Assembly (NCBI RefSeq): GCF_003568665.1
Contig: NZ_QXMH01000001.1
Location: forward strand, 2,046,001 to 2,110,000
Length of the DNA: 64,000 nt
Source: Chitinophaga alhagiae
Lineage (GTDB): Bacteria > Bacteroidota > Bacteroidia > Chitinophagales > Chitinophagaceae
Direction: 5' to 3'
Part shown: one piece after another, positions 53,339 to 63,299 of the stretch
Numbering within the stretch: position 1 is the first letter of the stretch
Layout of the letters: every line of letters begins with the position of its first letter
Position numbers and translations under genes: made by a program
The notes under the pieces: model-generated
Told to the model about the DNA's origin: nothing
The model's input: only the letters and a program-made list of their open reading frames with translations
Databases searched by the model: none

Positions 53339-53515
53339 ATGAAAAAGACATTAACAAATGCTATGATATGGCGAGAAAAATCCATATCATTGAGACATGG
53401 AGCACCCCGCATAAACTCACGGCCTGCGGGCGTTTCAGCAAACAAAACATATTCTGTTGACTATCAGTTCAACGTCCAAAATATTCTAAAGATTCTCGAT
53501 TTAGATTTTGGTTGA
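53339..53515 (+). CDS. Short open frame, 58 residues, doubtful
   Basis: Starts ATG at 53339 and encodes a basic N-terminal half (KKTLTNAMIWREK, LRHGAPRINSRP) and a hydrophobic end. No family is recognised and no signal peptide is seen. It ends just before a terminator-like hairpin, which speaks for a transcript here. It crosses the possible right end of the degenerate insertion sequence, which speaks against an old gene. Confidence 0.2.
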   Translation: MKKTLTNAMIWREKSISLRHGAPRINSRPAGVSANKTYSVDYQFNVQNILKILDLDFG

Positions 53516-53519
53516 TGAT

Positions 53520-53556
53520 AAGCGGGTGATAATCTTGTCGCCTGCTTTTTCTTTTT
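53520..53556 (+). terminator. Candidate terminator before susC
   Basis: 9-bp stem AAGCGGGTG (53520-53528) and CGCCTGCTT (53539-53547) with two G-U pairs, loop of ten, then TTTCTTTTTG. Confidence 0.55.
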
Positions 53557-53704
53557 GTAACCCTTCCCGCCAACCGTGTTACCGAAATAGCAGGCGTATC
53601 TCATATACGTTATCGGATCTCTATTTATTCATTAAACAAAAAAAAATCTATGGCACCTCCAAAAAAAATTGACACCCGATGTGTTAAGAAATCTTTAAGT
53701 GAAC

Positions 53705-53712
53705 TATATTTG
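53705..53712 (+). promoter_or_regulatory. -7 element upstream of the first susC
   Basis: TATATTTG is a perfect TAnnTTTG match 30 bases before the ATG. No -33 TTG at 17-23 bases, so the promoter may be regulated. Confidence 0.45.
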
Positions 53713-53742
53713 ACTGTTAAAATTTCGTTAAACTACTAAATC

Positions 53743-56700
53743 ATGCTTATGAGGAAAGGTCTAACCGCGCTTTTCCTGCTCCTGATTTGCCTCTCAGGAC
53801 AGGTAATGGCGCAAAGCCGAACCGTTAAAGGAAAGGTTACGGCATCTGAAGACGGTACGCCCATTATTGGCGCTACCATTATTGCAAAAGGAACAAATGT
53901 AGGTACCGTTACCAATGCAGAAGGTGACTACACACTGAACGTACCGGAAGGCGTTGAGGTGCTGGTAGTGAAATTCATTGGCATGAAAGACACGGAAGCC
54001 AAGATCAACGGCGCCACTGTAAACGTGGTGCTGACCGCTGATGTAACCACCCTTACCGAAACGGTGGTAACTGCCAACGCCATCCGCAGGGACAAACGTT
54101 CCCTTGGTTATGCGGCCCCCACCGTTAAGAACGACGAGCTTACCAGGGGCCAGAGCCCAAGCCCCATCAACGGCCTGGTAGGTAAAGTGGCCGGCGTGAA
54201 CATTTCCACCACGGCATCCGCACCCGGCAGCTCTTCCCGCATTGTACTGCGCGGGGGGTCTTCCATTACCGGCAACAACCAGGCACTGCTGGTAGTAGAC
54301 GGTGTGCCCATTGACAACAGCAACATTATGGGCGGCGGAGACAGCCGTTCTTCTGTTGACTTCGGTAACAGGGGTAACGATATCAACCCGGAAGACATTG
54401 AGTCCGTTTCTATCATGAAGGGCCCTAACGCCGCGGCCATCTATGGTTCCCGCGCATCTAACGGCGCCCTCATCATTACCACCAAGAGCGGGAAAAAAGG
54501 GAAGAAAGGCATGGAAATGACGCTTAACTCTTCCACCACCTTTTCCAGCATTCTGAAACTGCCTACTTACCAGAACGAATTTGGACAGGGCTACCCTGCC
54601 AACACGCCAAGCGGCTTTTACACAGACCCGAAAGAGAACTGGAGCTGGGGTGCGCCTTTTACCGGCGAAATGCAGGAATGGGGCCAGGAAATTGATGGCA
54701 AAAGATTGTCCAAACCCTACTCCGCGGTAAAGAACAACGTGCGTGACTTCTTTGAAACAGGGGTAGCCGCCAACAACAACCTCTCCCTTGCCGGTGCAGG
54801 AGATAAAACCACCTATTTCCTGTCTCTCAACTCCCTGAACTCTAACGGCATTTTCCCGGGAGACTATGACAAGTACAACAAGTACGGCATCCGTTTTAAC
54901 GGTACCGCGGAACTGAGCAACAAGTTCACCACCAGCATCAATATCAACTACAACAAGATCAAGGCTGATATGATCCAGGGTGGCCAGGGAGACGGTTCCG
55001 TTTACAACAACGTGCTGCAAACACCCCGGGATATTCCCCTGCAGGACCTGGGTGACCTGAACAATCCCTACTACGCCATGGGGGGTTACACCAATGCCGC
55101 CGGCCAGCCCGTGTACGGCTACTACGGCGCATACACCGTGAACCCTTACTGGCAATTGCGCGAGTACAGGAACCAGAACGATGTAGACCGCGTTACCGGT
55201 AACTTTGCCATCACTTACAAGCCTACCTCATGGCTGGATGTAGTGGAAAGAGTAGGGGCAGATATTTACTCAGACCGCCGCAATTTCAAATATCCCAAGT
55301 ATTCTTTTGTACCGGCAGACAATACCTCCGGAGAATACACCGTGGCAGACAACACCCATACTTCCAACGGCAAGTATGAAGAAGACCAGTACAACCTGAG
55401 CGAAGTGGTGCATGACCTGATGATCACCGGCCGCAAAGAGTTCAGCAAAGACTTCAATGCAAGCCTGATGGTAGGTAACAACATCCGCCAGCGTACTTTC
55501 ACTACTTCCGAAGTGCAGACCAACCCTTCCGGTGGCCTGGTAGTACCCGGCTGGTACAACATGGGCAACAGTAACGGCGCCGTACAGGCCGTGAACAACT
55601 ATTCCATCCGCCGCCTGGTAGGCATTTATGCAGACCTGAACCTGGCTTACAAGAATATGCTGTTCTTTGGCGCTACCGCCCGTAACGACTGGTCTTCCAC
55701 GCTTCCCAAAGCCAACAATTCTTTCTTCTATCCCAGCCTGAACGCGTCATTTGTGTTCACCGAGCTGCTGAAAGATTCCAAGGTTTCCAACGTACTGAGC
55801 TATGGTAAACTGCGCGGCAGCTGGGCACAGGTAGGTAACGATGCTGATCCTTACCTGCTGAACACCTATTTTGACCGTACAGACATCCTGGGTGCTTTTG
55901 GCCAAACCCTGTTCCCGCTCAACGGTGTGCCGGGCCTGAGCCAGTCTAACCGCATTGGCAACCCCGACCTGAAACCCGAGATCACTACAGCGTTTGAAAT
56001 AGGTACGGAACTGGGCTTCTTTGACAACAGGTTCACAATAGACTTCTCTTATTATCAGAACAAGTCTAAAGACCAGATCCTGAACATCCCGATCCCCACG
56101 GTAACCGGTTTCTCCAGCAAAGTGATCAATGCGGGCTCTATCCAGAACAAGGGTATTGAGCTGGCCCTGCGCGGCACGCCCGTAAGAACTTCTTACGGCC
56201 TTACCGTTGAACTGTTCGGTACCTACGCACGTAACCGCAGCGAAGTGCTGTCTCTCCTGCCCGGTGTAGAACAGGTGGTGATAGGTGGTTTTGGCGGCAT
56301 GGCTGTAGTAGCCGCAGTAGGTAAACCCTATGGTACTTTCTATTCTACCGCCATCCAGAGAACACCGGAGGGTAACCCCATTGTGCGGGCTACCAACGGT
56401 TTGCCGCTGCTGACGCCCAGCCCTGTTTACCTGGGTTCCTATAACCCTGATTACCAGGCTTCGCTCGGTACCAACATCAGTTACAAAGGCTGGAGCTTTA
56501 GCGCCCTGTTCGATACCAAGCAAGGTTCCAAGTTCTGGTCACGCAACAAGGATAACATGGACTTCACCGGTATTTCTACGGAGTCTGCGGCCAACGGGCG
56601 CCAGCCTCATCCGTTCCCGAACTCGGTGGTGGCGGACCCCAACAATCCAGGTAAATATATTCCCAATACGAGGAATTACAACATGATCAGCTATTGGACG

Positions 56701-56982
56701 GACCTGATCCCTTCAGGCGAACACGTAATAGACGGCTCTTTTGTTAAGCTGAGAGAAACCAGCTTGTCTTACCGCCTGCCAAAATCTGTACTGAGCAGAA
56801 CGCCGTTCGGCGAAGTGCAGATCGGCCTGTATGGCAACAACCTGTTCCTCTGGACGCCGAAAGAAAACCAGTACTCAGATCCTGAAGTAAACTCCGGCGG
56901 CGCCACCAATGAGCAAGGCCTGGACTTTACCGCCCAGCCATCCCTGAGAAACTATGGCTTTAACCTGAGGGTTTCGTTTTAA
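53743..56982 (+). CDS. SusC/RagA TonB-dependent receptor 1
   Basis: 1079 residues. Signal peptide (cleavage near VMAQS), then a carboxypeptidase-regulatory-like domain (RTVKGKVTASEDGTPIIGATI, about 25-110), a TonB box region (TLTETVVTANAI), plug domain (GLVGKVAGVNISTTASAPGSSSRIVLRGGSS, to SIMKGPNAAAIYGSRASNGALIITTKSG) and a long beta barrel ending in the aromatic NYGFNLRVSF. It carries a SusD partner 24 bases downstream. Ligand unknown, likely a glycan or peptide. ATG at 53743 or two codons later at 53749 is possible. Confidence 0.93.
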   Translation: MLMRKGLTALFLLLICLSGQVMAQSRTVKGKVTASEDGTPIIGATIIAKGTNVGTVTNAEGDYTLNVPEGVEVLVVKFIGMKDTEAKINGATVNVVLTADVTTLTETVVTANAIRRDKRSLGYAAPTVKNDELTRGQSPSPINGLVGKVAGVNISTTASAPGSSSRIVLRGGSSITGNNQALLVVDGVPIDNSNIMGGGDSRSSVDFGNRGNDINPEDIESVSIMKGPNAAAIYGSRASNGALIITTKSGKKGKKGMEMTLNSSTTFSSILKLPTYQNEFGQGYPANTPSGFYTDPKENWSWGAPFTGEMQEWGQEIDGKRLSKPYSAVKNNVRDFFETGVAANNNLSLAGAGDKTTYFLSLNSLNSNGIFPGDYDKYNKYGIRFNGTAELSNKFTTSININYNKIKADMIQGGQGDGSVYNNVLQTPRDIPLQDLGDLNNPYYAMGGYTNAAGQPVYGYYGAYTVNPYWQLREYRNQNDVDRVTGNFAITYKPTSWLDVVERVGADIYSDRRNFKYPKYSFVPADNTSGEYTVADNTHTSNGKYEEDQYNLSEVVHDLMITGRKEFSKDFNASLMVGNNIRQRTFTTSEVQTNPSGGLVVPGWYNMGNSNGAVQAVNNYSIRRLVGIYADLNLAYKNMLFFGATARNDWSSTLPKANNSFFYPSLNASFVFTELLKDSKVSNVLSYGKLRGSWAQVGNDADPYLLNTYFDRTDILGAFGQTLFPLNGVPGLSQSNRIGNPDLKPEITTAFEIGTELGFFDNRFTIDFSYYQNKSKDQILNIPIPTVTGFSSKVINAGSIQNKGIELALRGTPVRTSYGLTVELFGTYARNRSEVLSLLPGVEQVVIGGFGGMAVVAAVGKPYGTFYSTAIQRTPEGNPIVRATNGLPLLTPSPVYLGSYNPDYQASLGTNISYKGWSFSALFDTKQGSKFWSRNKDNMDFTGISTESAANGRQPHPFPNSVVADPNNPGKYIPNTRNYNMISYWTDLIPSGEHVIDGSFVKLRETSLSYRLPKSVLSRTPFGEVQIGLYGNNLFLWTPKENQYSDPEVNSGGATNEQGLDFTAQPSLRNYGFNLRVSF

Positions 56983-57006
56983 TCGTTCAAAGCAAATTAT
57001 TTGACA

Positions 57007-58458
57007 ATGAAGAAAGTGAATTTAAAAATAGCAATACTGGCGCTTACCATAGCGGCACTAGGCACGGGGTGCAGCAAGTTCCTGGATGTGAACGACAACC
57101 CCAACCAGCCCACTGAGGCAGACGTAAGGTTACTGCTTCCTTCCGCACAGGCTGCCACCTCTCACGTACTGAGCAATCAATACGGCATTCAAGCCGGCAT
57201 CTGGGGCCAGTACTGGACGCAAAGCCCGTTCTCTTCACAGTATAAATCAACAGACAGGTATCTCACGTCCGCATCCTCAATGGACCGGCCCTGGTCCATC
57301 CTTTGGTCTGGTGGCCTGCAGGACTATCAAAGCGTGATCACCAATGCGGGTCAGTATACCCAACAGGCAGCCATCGCCTATATACTCAAAGCGTATACTT
57401 TCCAGATGCTCACCGATGCATTTGGCGATATTCCGTTAAGCGAGGCGTTGAAAGGCGGAGACAGCCTGAATGTAGGCTACGATTCGCAGGCTGCTGTATA
57501 TGACAGCATTTTTGTGTGGATTGACAAAGGCCTGGGTATGATAGAACCCACCAACCCTTACAAACCCACTTCAGAAGACCTGATCTTTGGCGGTGATATG
57601 GAGCAATGGACAAGGTTTGGCAACACGCTGAAGCTGAGAGCGTACCTCCGCGTCTTTAAAGCGGCTACTTCCAAGGCGCAGGCCGGCATCCAGGCATTAC
57701 AGGGAAAACCTTTCCTGGAAAAAGATGCCAGGATCAATTACACGACCAACGGTGGTAACGAGAACCCCATGTTCTCTGAAATACTGGGCCTGGGCAGAAC
57801 ACAGAACCTGGTGGCCAGCTCAACCGCTATAGATGCGTTCACCGCCAACCTGGACCCCCGCCGCAGCGCGTTCTACACCGTGGTGACCAACACCTATAAC
57901 GGGGTGGACATAGATACCATTGTAGGCATCCCCCAGGGTACCTACGATGATATTCCTGATTTCTCCATCTCTTTCCCGAGCGCTGCCACAGGCGGGCTGG
58001 GTGCTGACAACAATTCCGCCTCGGCGCCTGTGCGTTTCATGTCCGCATCTGAAAGTTACTTTCTGCAGGCAGAGGCCGTAGTGCGCGGCTGGCTGACCGG
58101 CAACGCGCAAGATCTCTTTGTCAAAGGCATTGAGGCCAGTTTTGCGGCGTACGGTCTTTCTGCCGAAGCGGCCAATTACATTGCTACTGCGCCCGCTGCC
58201 CAATGGCCTGCCGGTACAGAAGCACAGGTAAAGGCCATCATTACGCAGAAATATTTTGCCATGACGGGCAACCAGACGTTTGAAGGTTGGACGGAGTGGA
58301 GAAGGACCGGTTACCCGGACTTCTTTGTACCGTCTGCGGTAGGTGAGCTGGCCGGCAAGTTCCCCCAACGCTTCCCTTATCCGAACTCTGAAGCAACCAC
58401 CAATGCCAAATCTCCGGATATGGTTGATCTGGATGTGCCGGTTTGGTGGGCCGAATAA
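57007..58458 (+). CDS. SusD/RagB-family nutrient-binding lipoprotein 1 (SusD-like_2 type)
   Basis: 483 residues. Lipoprotein signal with LGTGCSKFLDVNDNPNQP (lipidated cysteine near residue 22). The helical SusD core has RLLLPSAQAA, YILKAYTFQMLTDAFGDIPLSEAL and LEKDARINYTTNGG, which place it in the SusD-like class that accompanies receptors of this type. It caps the SusC channel. The ATG at 57007 follows a TTG at 57001. A terminator follows, so the pair is one operon. Confidence 0.9.
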   Translation: MKKVNLKIAILALTIAALGTGCSKFLDVNDNPNQPTEADVRLLLPSAQAATSHVLSNQYGIQAGIWGQYWTQSPFSSQYKSTDRYLTSASSMDRPWSILWSGGLQDYQSVITNAGQYTQQAAIAYILKAYTFQMLTDAFGDIPLSEALKGGDSLNVGYDSQAAVYDSIFVWIDKGLGMIEPTNPYKPTSEDLIFGGDMEQWTRFGNTLKLRAYLRVFKAATSKAQAGIQALQGKPFLEKDARINYTTNGGNENPMFSEILGLGRTQNLVASSTAIDAFTANLDPRRSAFYTVVTNTYNGVDIDTIVGIPQGTYDDIPDFSISFPSAATGGLGADNNSASAPVRFMSASESYFLQAEAVVRGWLTGNAQDLFVKGIEASFAAYGLSAEAANYIATAPAAQWPAGTEAQVKAIITQKYFAMTGNQTFEGWTEWRRTGYPDFFVPSAVGELAGKFPQRFPYPNSEATTNAKSPDMVDLDVPVWWAE

Positions 58459-58477
58459 AAAGATTCATTTATCATGC

Positions 58478-58515
58478 AGAAAGGCCGCTCCTGTTAAAGG
58501 GGCGGCCTTTCTTTG
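58478..58515 (+). terminator. Terminator after the first SusCD pair
   Basis: 14-bp stem AGAAAGGCCGCTCC (58478-58491) and GGGGCGGCCTTTCT (58499-58512) with one U-G pair, then TTG. The T run is short, so it may be leaky. It begins 19 bases after the SusD stop. Confidence 0.75.
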
Positions 58516-58622
58516 TATATCACATATTTGTGTAGTACTTTTATCCCTTGACAATCAGTATCTTGTACGCTTGATCCCATCACGTCATAAATTCTGTATA
58601 CGAGGCATAAATGTATTACTCT

Positions 58623-61463
58623 ATGAAACATGCGCTAATCTTATGGTTATCAGCCTCCATAAGTATTCCCGCAATTGCACAGCAACCTGTGCCGGCAGAC
58701 ACGTCAGAGAAAGCCGCCAGGCTGCTGGACGAAGTTGTAATTACCGGTTACAACACGGCTACCCGTAAACAATATACCGGCGCGGTTACCATTATTTCGG
58801 GCAACCAGCTGGGCCGCATGCCAATGGCTTCCTTTGACCAGCAGCTGCAAGGCCTGGCGCCGGGCCTGCTGGTGACCTCCTCTACCGGCCAGCCGGGTGC
58901 GCCGGCCAAGGTGCTCATCAGGGGGCAGGCCAATATTGGCGGGATAACCGCCCCCCTGTACGTGGTAGATGGCATTGCCGTGGAAAGCGGTGTGTTTATG
59001 AGCATGAACCCGGCAGACTTTGCTTCCGTCAGCGTATTGAGAGATGCCAACGCTACTGCTCTGTATGGCGCCCGTGGCGCCAACGGTGTTATACTCATCA
59101 CTACCAAAAGGGGAAAAGCCGGCCCCGTACGCCTTTCATTCAACACCCGCCACGGAGTGTCTATGCCTACCCGTGGCCGCTTTGACATGATGAATACTGC
59201 AGAGCGCCTGCAATTTGAAGAAGAAGTAGGCCTTGAAACAGGTGGCCGCACGCTGGGGCCCGGCTGGCGTTTTTCCGCTAGCAACCCGGCCAATGCCAAC
59301 CTGGCGCCTGCAGTAAAAGAAAGATATGCCGCCATTCTTGACAGCCTGCGGGGTATCAATACCAATTGGCGCGATATGTTCCTCCGCTCTTCAGCTCCCT
59401 TCCATGAGTATGAGCTGAGCGCGGCTGGCGGCACGGAAAACGTTCGCTTCTACTCGTCCGGCAACTACCTGAAACAGGCCGGTATTGCCCTGCGCTCAGG
59501 GCTGGAACGCTACAGCTTCCGCACCAACCTTGATTTCAATGCAAAAAATTTTACCGCAGCCATCAACACGGCTATAGGGTATTCCAACAACGATTATATA
59601 GAAAGCGAAAACCTGACCAATGTAGGAAATCCCGTTGCCGCCGCCTTTTACGGGCTGCCGTACGAACAGCCTTATGTGAACGGGGTGCTGATGCACAGCG
59701 GCAACAAAAGCAAACTTGGTGGCGCGTATGATACGAGGGAAGGCTCTGATGCGCTGGAGCGCATGGAAAATACCAGCTACCGTGTGAACCAGTTGAAAGG
59801 CCTCATCAACACCGCCATGCGCTATAATTTTACCAGCTCCCTGTATGCCACCGCCAACTTTGGTATGGATTACCGGGAGAACGTAGATACACGCACCGTA
59901 ACCCCCGGCTCCTACAGCGCCGCCACCACGCCCGGCGGGCAGGGGCTGCACCGTGAGGAAATGACGCGCTACTACCAGTTTACCGCCACTACGGGCCTCA
60001 ATTATTCCAGGTACTTTAACCAGCTGCATCATTTCACCGCCGGCGCTTTCTACGAGTTTAACCGCATGAAAACTTCCAGCATGCGCGTAACCGGTTATGG
60101 CATTACACCGGGCCTGAGCGGCACGCTCTCCGGCGTTACACAAGGCTCCGCATTGAACGGTTTCATTCCGCAGATCGGCGGTGGCAAATCCGGCCTGGCC
60201 ATGGCTTCCTGGATTGGCCTGGCACGTTACAGCTACGCAGACAAGTATATGCTGAACATTACCTACCGCCGGGATGGTTCTTCTACCGTACCGGAGCAGA
60301 ACCGCTGGAAAAGTTTTTATTCCATAGGGGCCGGGTATGATATGAGCAGGGAAAATTTTATGCAACCGCTCAGCTGGCTGAACACCCTCCGCCTGCGCGC
60401 CACCTATGGAACGGCCGCTTCACCCTTCCCGGGCAATTTTGCATATACCGCCGGGTATGGCGCCGCGCGGTACGACGGCTCCCCGGCCATTGTGCCGGTA
60501 TCTCCCGGTAACGATACTTATGACTGGGAGTACACCAAAATAGGGAATGCCGGCATAGACGTGGCCATGTTTGACAACCGCCTGCGGCTGGTGGCGGACT
60601 GGTATAACCGGCTTACAGAGGGCGTGTTTGTGGAAGAACAGCTCTCACAGACCAGCGGCTTTTCTTCCCGGCTCAACAACGCCGGTACCATCCGCAACCG
60701 TGGTATAGAAATAGACCTCAGCGGAGATATTGTGCGGAACAATGAATTTACCTGGTACGCAGGCATCACGCTCACCTATAATAAGAACAAGATCATCAGT
60801 TTGGGCAAAACCACCGAGTTCACACAGGGCACTAACCTGTTTCGTACAGGCTTACCCATTAATACACATTATGTGATGAAGTGGGCGGGGGTAGACCCCG
60901 CAACCGGCAAGCCGCAGTATTACAACCGGGACGGCTCCATTACCAATGTAAACAGTCCGGCGCAAAGCGTGGCGGAGTTTGGCACTTCAGACCCGTCCTG
61001 TTTTGGCGGTTTTACCACAGGCGCCAGGTGGAAAGGATTTTCGCTGGATGTGCTTTTTACCTATATGCAGGACCTGTACCGTTACAGCTCCGAGGAATTT
61101 TATACATTGAACAGCAATGGCAACGCCGCCAGCAATCAAAGCCGCAAGTGGCTTACACGCTGGCGCAAGCCTGGTGATGTGACCAACCAGCCGAAGTTCT
61201 CCGAGCCGTTCGGCTTCAGCTCGCGCGAAATTCAGAACGCTTCTTTTGTGCGGTTGCGAAATCTACAGCTGGCTTATACCTTTCCGGCAAAGCTGCTGAA
61301 AGGCGTACGGATACTGCAAGGGGCCACCGTGTATGTGCAGGGGCAGAACCTGCTGACCTTCACCGGCTGGAACGGCCTTGATCCCGAAGACACGAACAAT
61401 ACCGCTTTATTTGAATACCCTGCCGCCCGTACCATTACGGCCGGCGCAAGCATACAATTCTGA
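58623..61463 (+). CDS. SusC/RagA TonB-dependent receptor 2, lacking the N-terminal regulatory-like domain
   Basis: 946 residues. Signal peptide (cleavage near AIAQQ), then only about 20 residues before the TonB box LLDEVVITGYNTATRKQ and the plug (LQGLAPGLLVTSSTGQPGAPAKVLIRG, SVLRDANATALYGARGANGVILITTKRGK). The carboxypeptidase-regulatory-like domain seen in receptors 1 and 3 is absent. Barrel follows, ending in TITAGASIQF. The start at 58623 gives the best signal peptide; an ATG four codons upstream is also in frame. The SusD gene starts 5 bases after its stop. Confidence 0.92.
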   Translation: MKHALILWLSASISIPAIAQQPVPADTSEKAARLLDEVVITGYNTATRKQYTGAVTIISGNQLGRMPMASFDQQLQGLAPGLLVTSSTGQPGAPAKVLIRGQANIGGITAPLYVVDGIAVESGVFMSMNPADFASVSVLRDANATALYGARGANGVILITTKRGKAGPVRLSFNTRHGVSMPTRGRFDMMNTAERLQFEEEVGLETGGRTLGPGWRFSASNPANANLAPAVKERYAAILDSLRGINTNWRDMFLRSSAPFHEYELSAAGGTENVRFYSSGNYLKQAGIALRSGLERYSFRTNLDFNAKNFTAAINTAIGYSNNDYIESENLTNVGNPVAAAFYGLPYEQPYVNGVLMHSGNKSKLGGAYDTREGSDALERMENTSYRVNQLKGLINTAMRYNFTSSLYATANFGMDYRENVDTRTVTPGSYSAATTPGGQGLHREEMTRYYQFTATTGLNYSRYFNQLHHFTAGAFYEFNRMKTSSMRVTGYGITPGLSGTLSGVTQGSALNGFIPQIGGGKSGLAMASWIGLARYSYADKYMLNITYRRDGSSTVPEQNRWKSFYSIGAGYDMSRENFMQPLSWLNTLRLRATYGTAASPFPGNFAYTAGYGAARYDGSPAIVPVSPGNDTYDWEYTKIGNAGIDVAMFDNRLRLVADWYNRLTEGVFVEEQLSQTSGFSSRLNNAGTIRNRGIEIDLSGDIVRNNEFTWYAGITLTYNKNKIISLGKTTEFTQGTNLFRTGLPINTHYVMKWAGVDPATGKPQYYNRDGSITNVNSPAQSVAEFGTSDPSCFGGFTTGARWKGFSLDVLFTYMQDLYRYSSEEFYTLNSNGNAASNQSRKWLTRWRKPGDVTNQPKFSEPFGFSSREIQNASFVRLRNLQLAYTFPAKLLKGVRILQGATVYVQGQNLLTFTGWNGLDPEDTNNTALFEYPAARTITAGASIQF

Positions 61464-61468
61464 AAAAC

Positions 61469-62848
61469 ATGAGATCATTCCATAAATATTGCGCACTGCT
61501 GTTGTGTTTGCTGGCTACCTCCTGCCTGGGAGAGCTGGATGTAAAACCAACCGAGAACGTTGACCAGTCTGTGGTGTTCCAGACAGCAGACGACCTGGAG
61601 GCCGGTGTACTGGGCGTTTATGCCGGCCTGGGTACCGCCAGCATCACCATCAGTTCACTGATGGCGGATGAAAACATGCTGCCGGTAGAAAATAATACCA
61701 ACAAAGGCGTACAGGTGTTTAGCTGGAAGCAGGAGCCTGTTATTGCTGACATTGGGCAGGCCTGGCAGAATTTTTACATGGTGCTGGACAGGGCCAACCG
61801 CATACTGGGCAAAATAGACAACGTAGCCGTGGCCTTGCAGGACGAAGAAAGAAGAGACCGCTTAAAAGGCGAACTGCTGGCCATCCGCGCCTATTGCCAC
61901 TTTGAACTGTTGCGTCATTACGCCGTAGACTATGACCCCGCTTCGCCCGGTATACCGGTAATGACCAGCTCCGTTAATGGCAAGCCTGCCCGTGTACCGG
62001 TAAGCAAAGTGTTTGAACAGATAGATGCAGACCTTGTTGCCGCGCGCGGCCTCATACCCGGCACTTTTACCACCAACACGCATGCAACCGCACTGGCCGT
62101 AGTTGCCATGCAGGCGCGCTCCGCCCTCTGGCAGGAACGCTGGGAGCAGGCTATCACCCACGCCTCTACGGTAATCAATGCCATGCCCCTGTCTACACCC
62201 GCGCAGTTCGCGGACATCTGGCTGGACAAAAGCAGTGCGGAAGTGATCTGGAAGCTGAAGCGTGAGGCGCAGGATGCCAAGCTGGGTGATTTTTACCGGG
62301 AGGGCACGCGCATTATGTACGCTCCCGCCTTTAAACTCATGAATGCCATGAACGCCTCCACAGACGTGCGTTTCAGCGCCTGGTTCAAAGACCTTGGCGC
62401 CGGCCGGTGGGCGGTGAATAAATATGTAGGCGGCCAGCCCGCGCTGGTAAACCTGGCAGATGTAAAACTGCTGCGTGTGGCGGAAATGTACCTCATCCGT
62501 GCGGAAGCTCACGCTGCTACCGGTATTGTAGGGCTGGTGCCTGGCACCGCAGATCTCAATGCGCTTCGTGCCCAAAGGATCAGCGGTTACACAGCCGCCA
62601 CCTTTGCCAGCCCGCAGGCGCTTGCCGCCGCCGTAATGGAGGAACGGTACAAGGAACTGGCCTTTGAAGGCCATCGCTATTTTGACCTCCGCCGGAAAAA
62701 AGCAGCCATCAGCCGCATACCGGAAGACGTAGTGCAGGCGCCTTCTGCGCTCACCAGCACGCCTGCAGACAGGGGATATTATATGCCCATACCGCTGCGG
62801 GAATTACAGGCCAACGAGAACATGAAGCAGCATCCGAAATACGAGTGA
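61469..62848 (+). CDS. SusD/RagB-family nutrient-binding lipoprotein 2
   Basis: 459 residues. Lipobox ATSC puts the lipidated cysteine near residue 19 (MRSFHKYCALLLCLLATSCLGELDV). Landmarks: LKGELLAIRAYCHFELLRHYAVDY, LLRVAEMYLIRAEAHAATG, EERYKELAFEGHRYFDLRRKK, and YYMPIPLRELQAN near the end, the classic SusD/RagB pattern. It differs in type from the first SusD here. It is 5 bases after receptor 2 and the pair ends at a terminator. Confidence 0.93.
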   Translation: MRSFHKYCALLLCLLATSCLGELDVKPTENVDQSVVFQTADDLEAGVLGVYAGLGTASITISSLMADENMLPVENNTNKGVQVFSWKQEPVIADIGQAWQNFYMVLDRANRILGKIDNVAVALQDEERRDRLKGELLAIRAYCHFELLRHYAVDYDPASPGIPVMTSSVNGKPARVPVSKVFEQIDADLVAARGLIPGTFTTNTHATALAVVAMQARSALWQERWEQAITHASTVINAMPLSTPAQFADIWLDKSSAEVIWKLKREAQDAKLGDFYREGTRIMYAPAFKLMNAMNASTDVRFSAWFKDLGAGRWAVNKYVGGQPALVNLADVKLLRVAEMYLIRAEAHAATGIVGLVPGTADLNALRAQRISGYTAATFASPQALAAAVMEERYKELAFEGHRYFDLRRKKAAISRIPEDVVQAPSALTSTPADRGYYMPIPLRELQANENMKQHPKYE

Positions 62849-63299
62849 GGCGTATCATGAAATAAGAAAATTGCCGCCCGCTATCATGCTGCCCGCTCGC
62901 TTTTATAGCCCTGGAGAAGCCGGGCTTGGGACACGGTAAATCCCTCCGGTTTACTTAAACAGCTCAACTAGACAAGTTTAAATCTTCCGTCATAGCTGCT
63001 CCGCCAACAGGAGCGGCTTTTTACTGCAAAGCGGATTCTTCCCGGAAACAACCGTAATACTGCATTTTCCGCATGAATTTATCTTGTTATATCTAAAATG
63101 ACATATTTGTTAATGATGTTATTTTAACTATTTGTGGTGGTTTATTGACAATTCTTTAGTAATTTACAAGTAACTATTTGTAACCCGAAAGCAGCCCTAT
63201 TTATCTCTACTGGTAAAACTATAACCCGCAAACAATCAAGATCATCCTGTTTACTCCCTTGCTGGTCAATTAGAATCTCATCACCAAAATCCATTCGAG
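62849..63299. other. Intergenic region before the third SusC, with repeats and a terminator
   Basis: 451 bases with no gene. It holds the terminator at 62994-63022 and, closer to the third receptor, AT-rich DNA with a direct repeat TAACTATTTGT (63125-63135 and 63171-63181). CATATTTG at 63102-63109 and the two TATTTGT sites are near-matches to the -7 element, but none is complete, so the promoter position stays open. Confidence 0.5.
62994..63022 (+). terminator. Terminator after the second SusCD pair
   Basis: 9-bp stem AGCTGCTCC (62994-63002) and GGAGCGGCT (63010-63018) with one U-G pair, loop of seven, then a T run to 63022. About 145 bases after the SusD stop. Confidence 0.7.

Larger units (their letters stand above)
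53262..53742 (+). other. 480-base region between the transposase relative and susC
   Basis: It contains a short open frame (53339-53515), a candidate terminator (53520-53556) and a -7 match before susC (53705-53712). Degenerate ends of an insertion sequence may be present: GGGGCTC...CAT at 52455-52467 and its loose inverse ATGGAGCACCCC at 53397-53408 would bracket the transposase relative in about 950 bases. GCCGCTTAT occurs as a direct repeat at 52480-52488 and 53332-53340. No target duplication was found. Confidence 0.4.
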
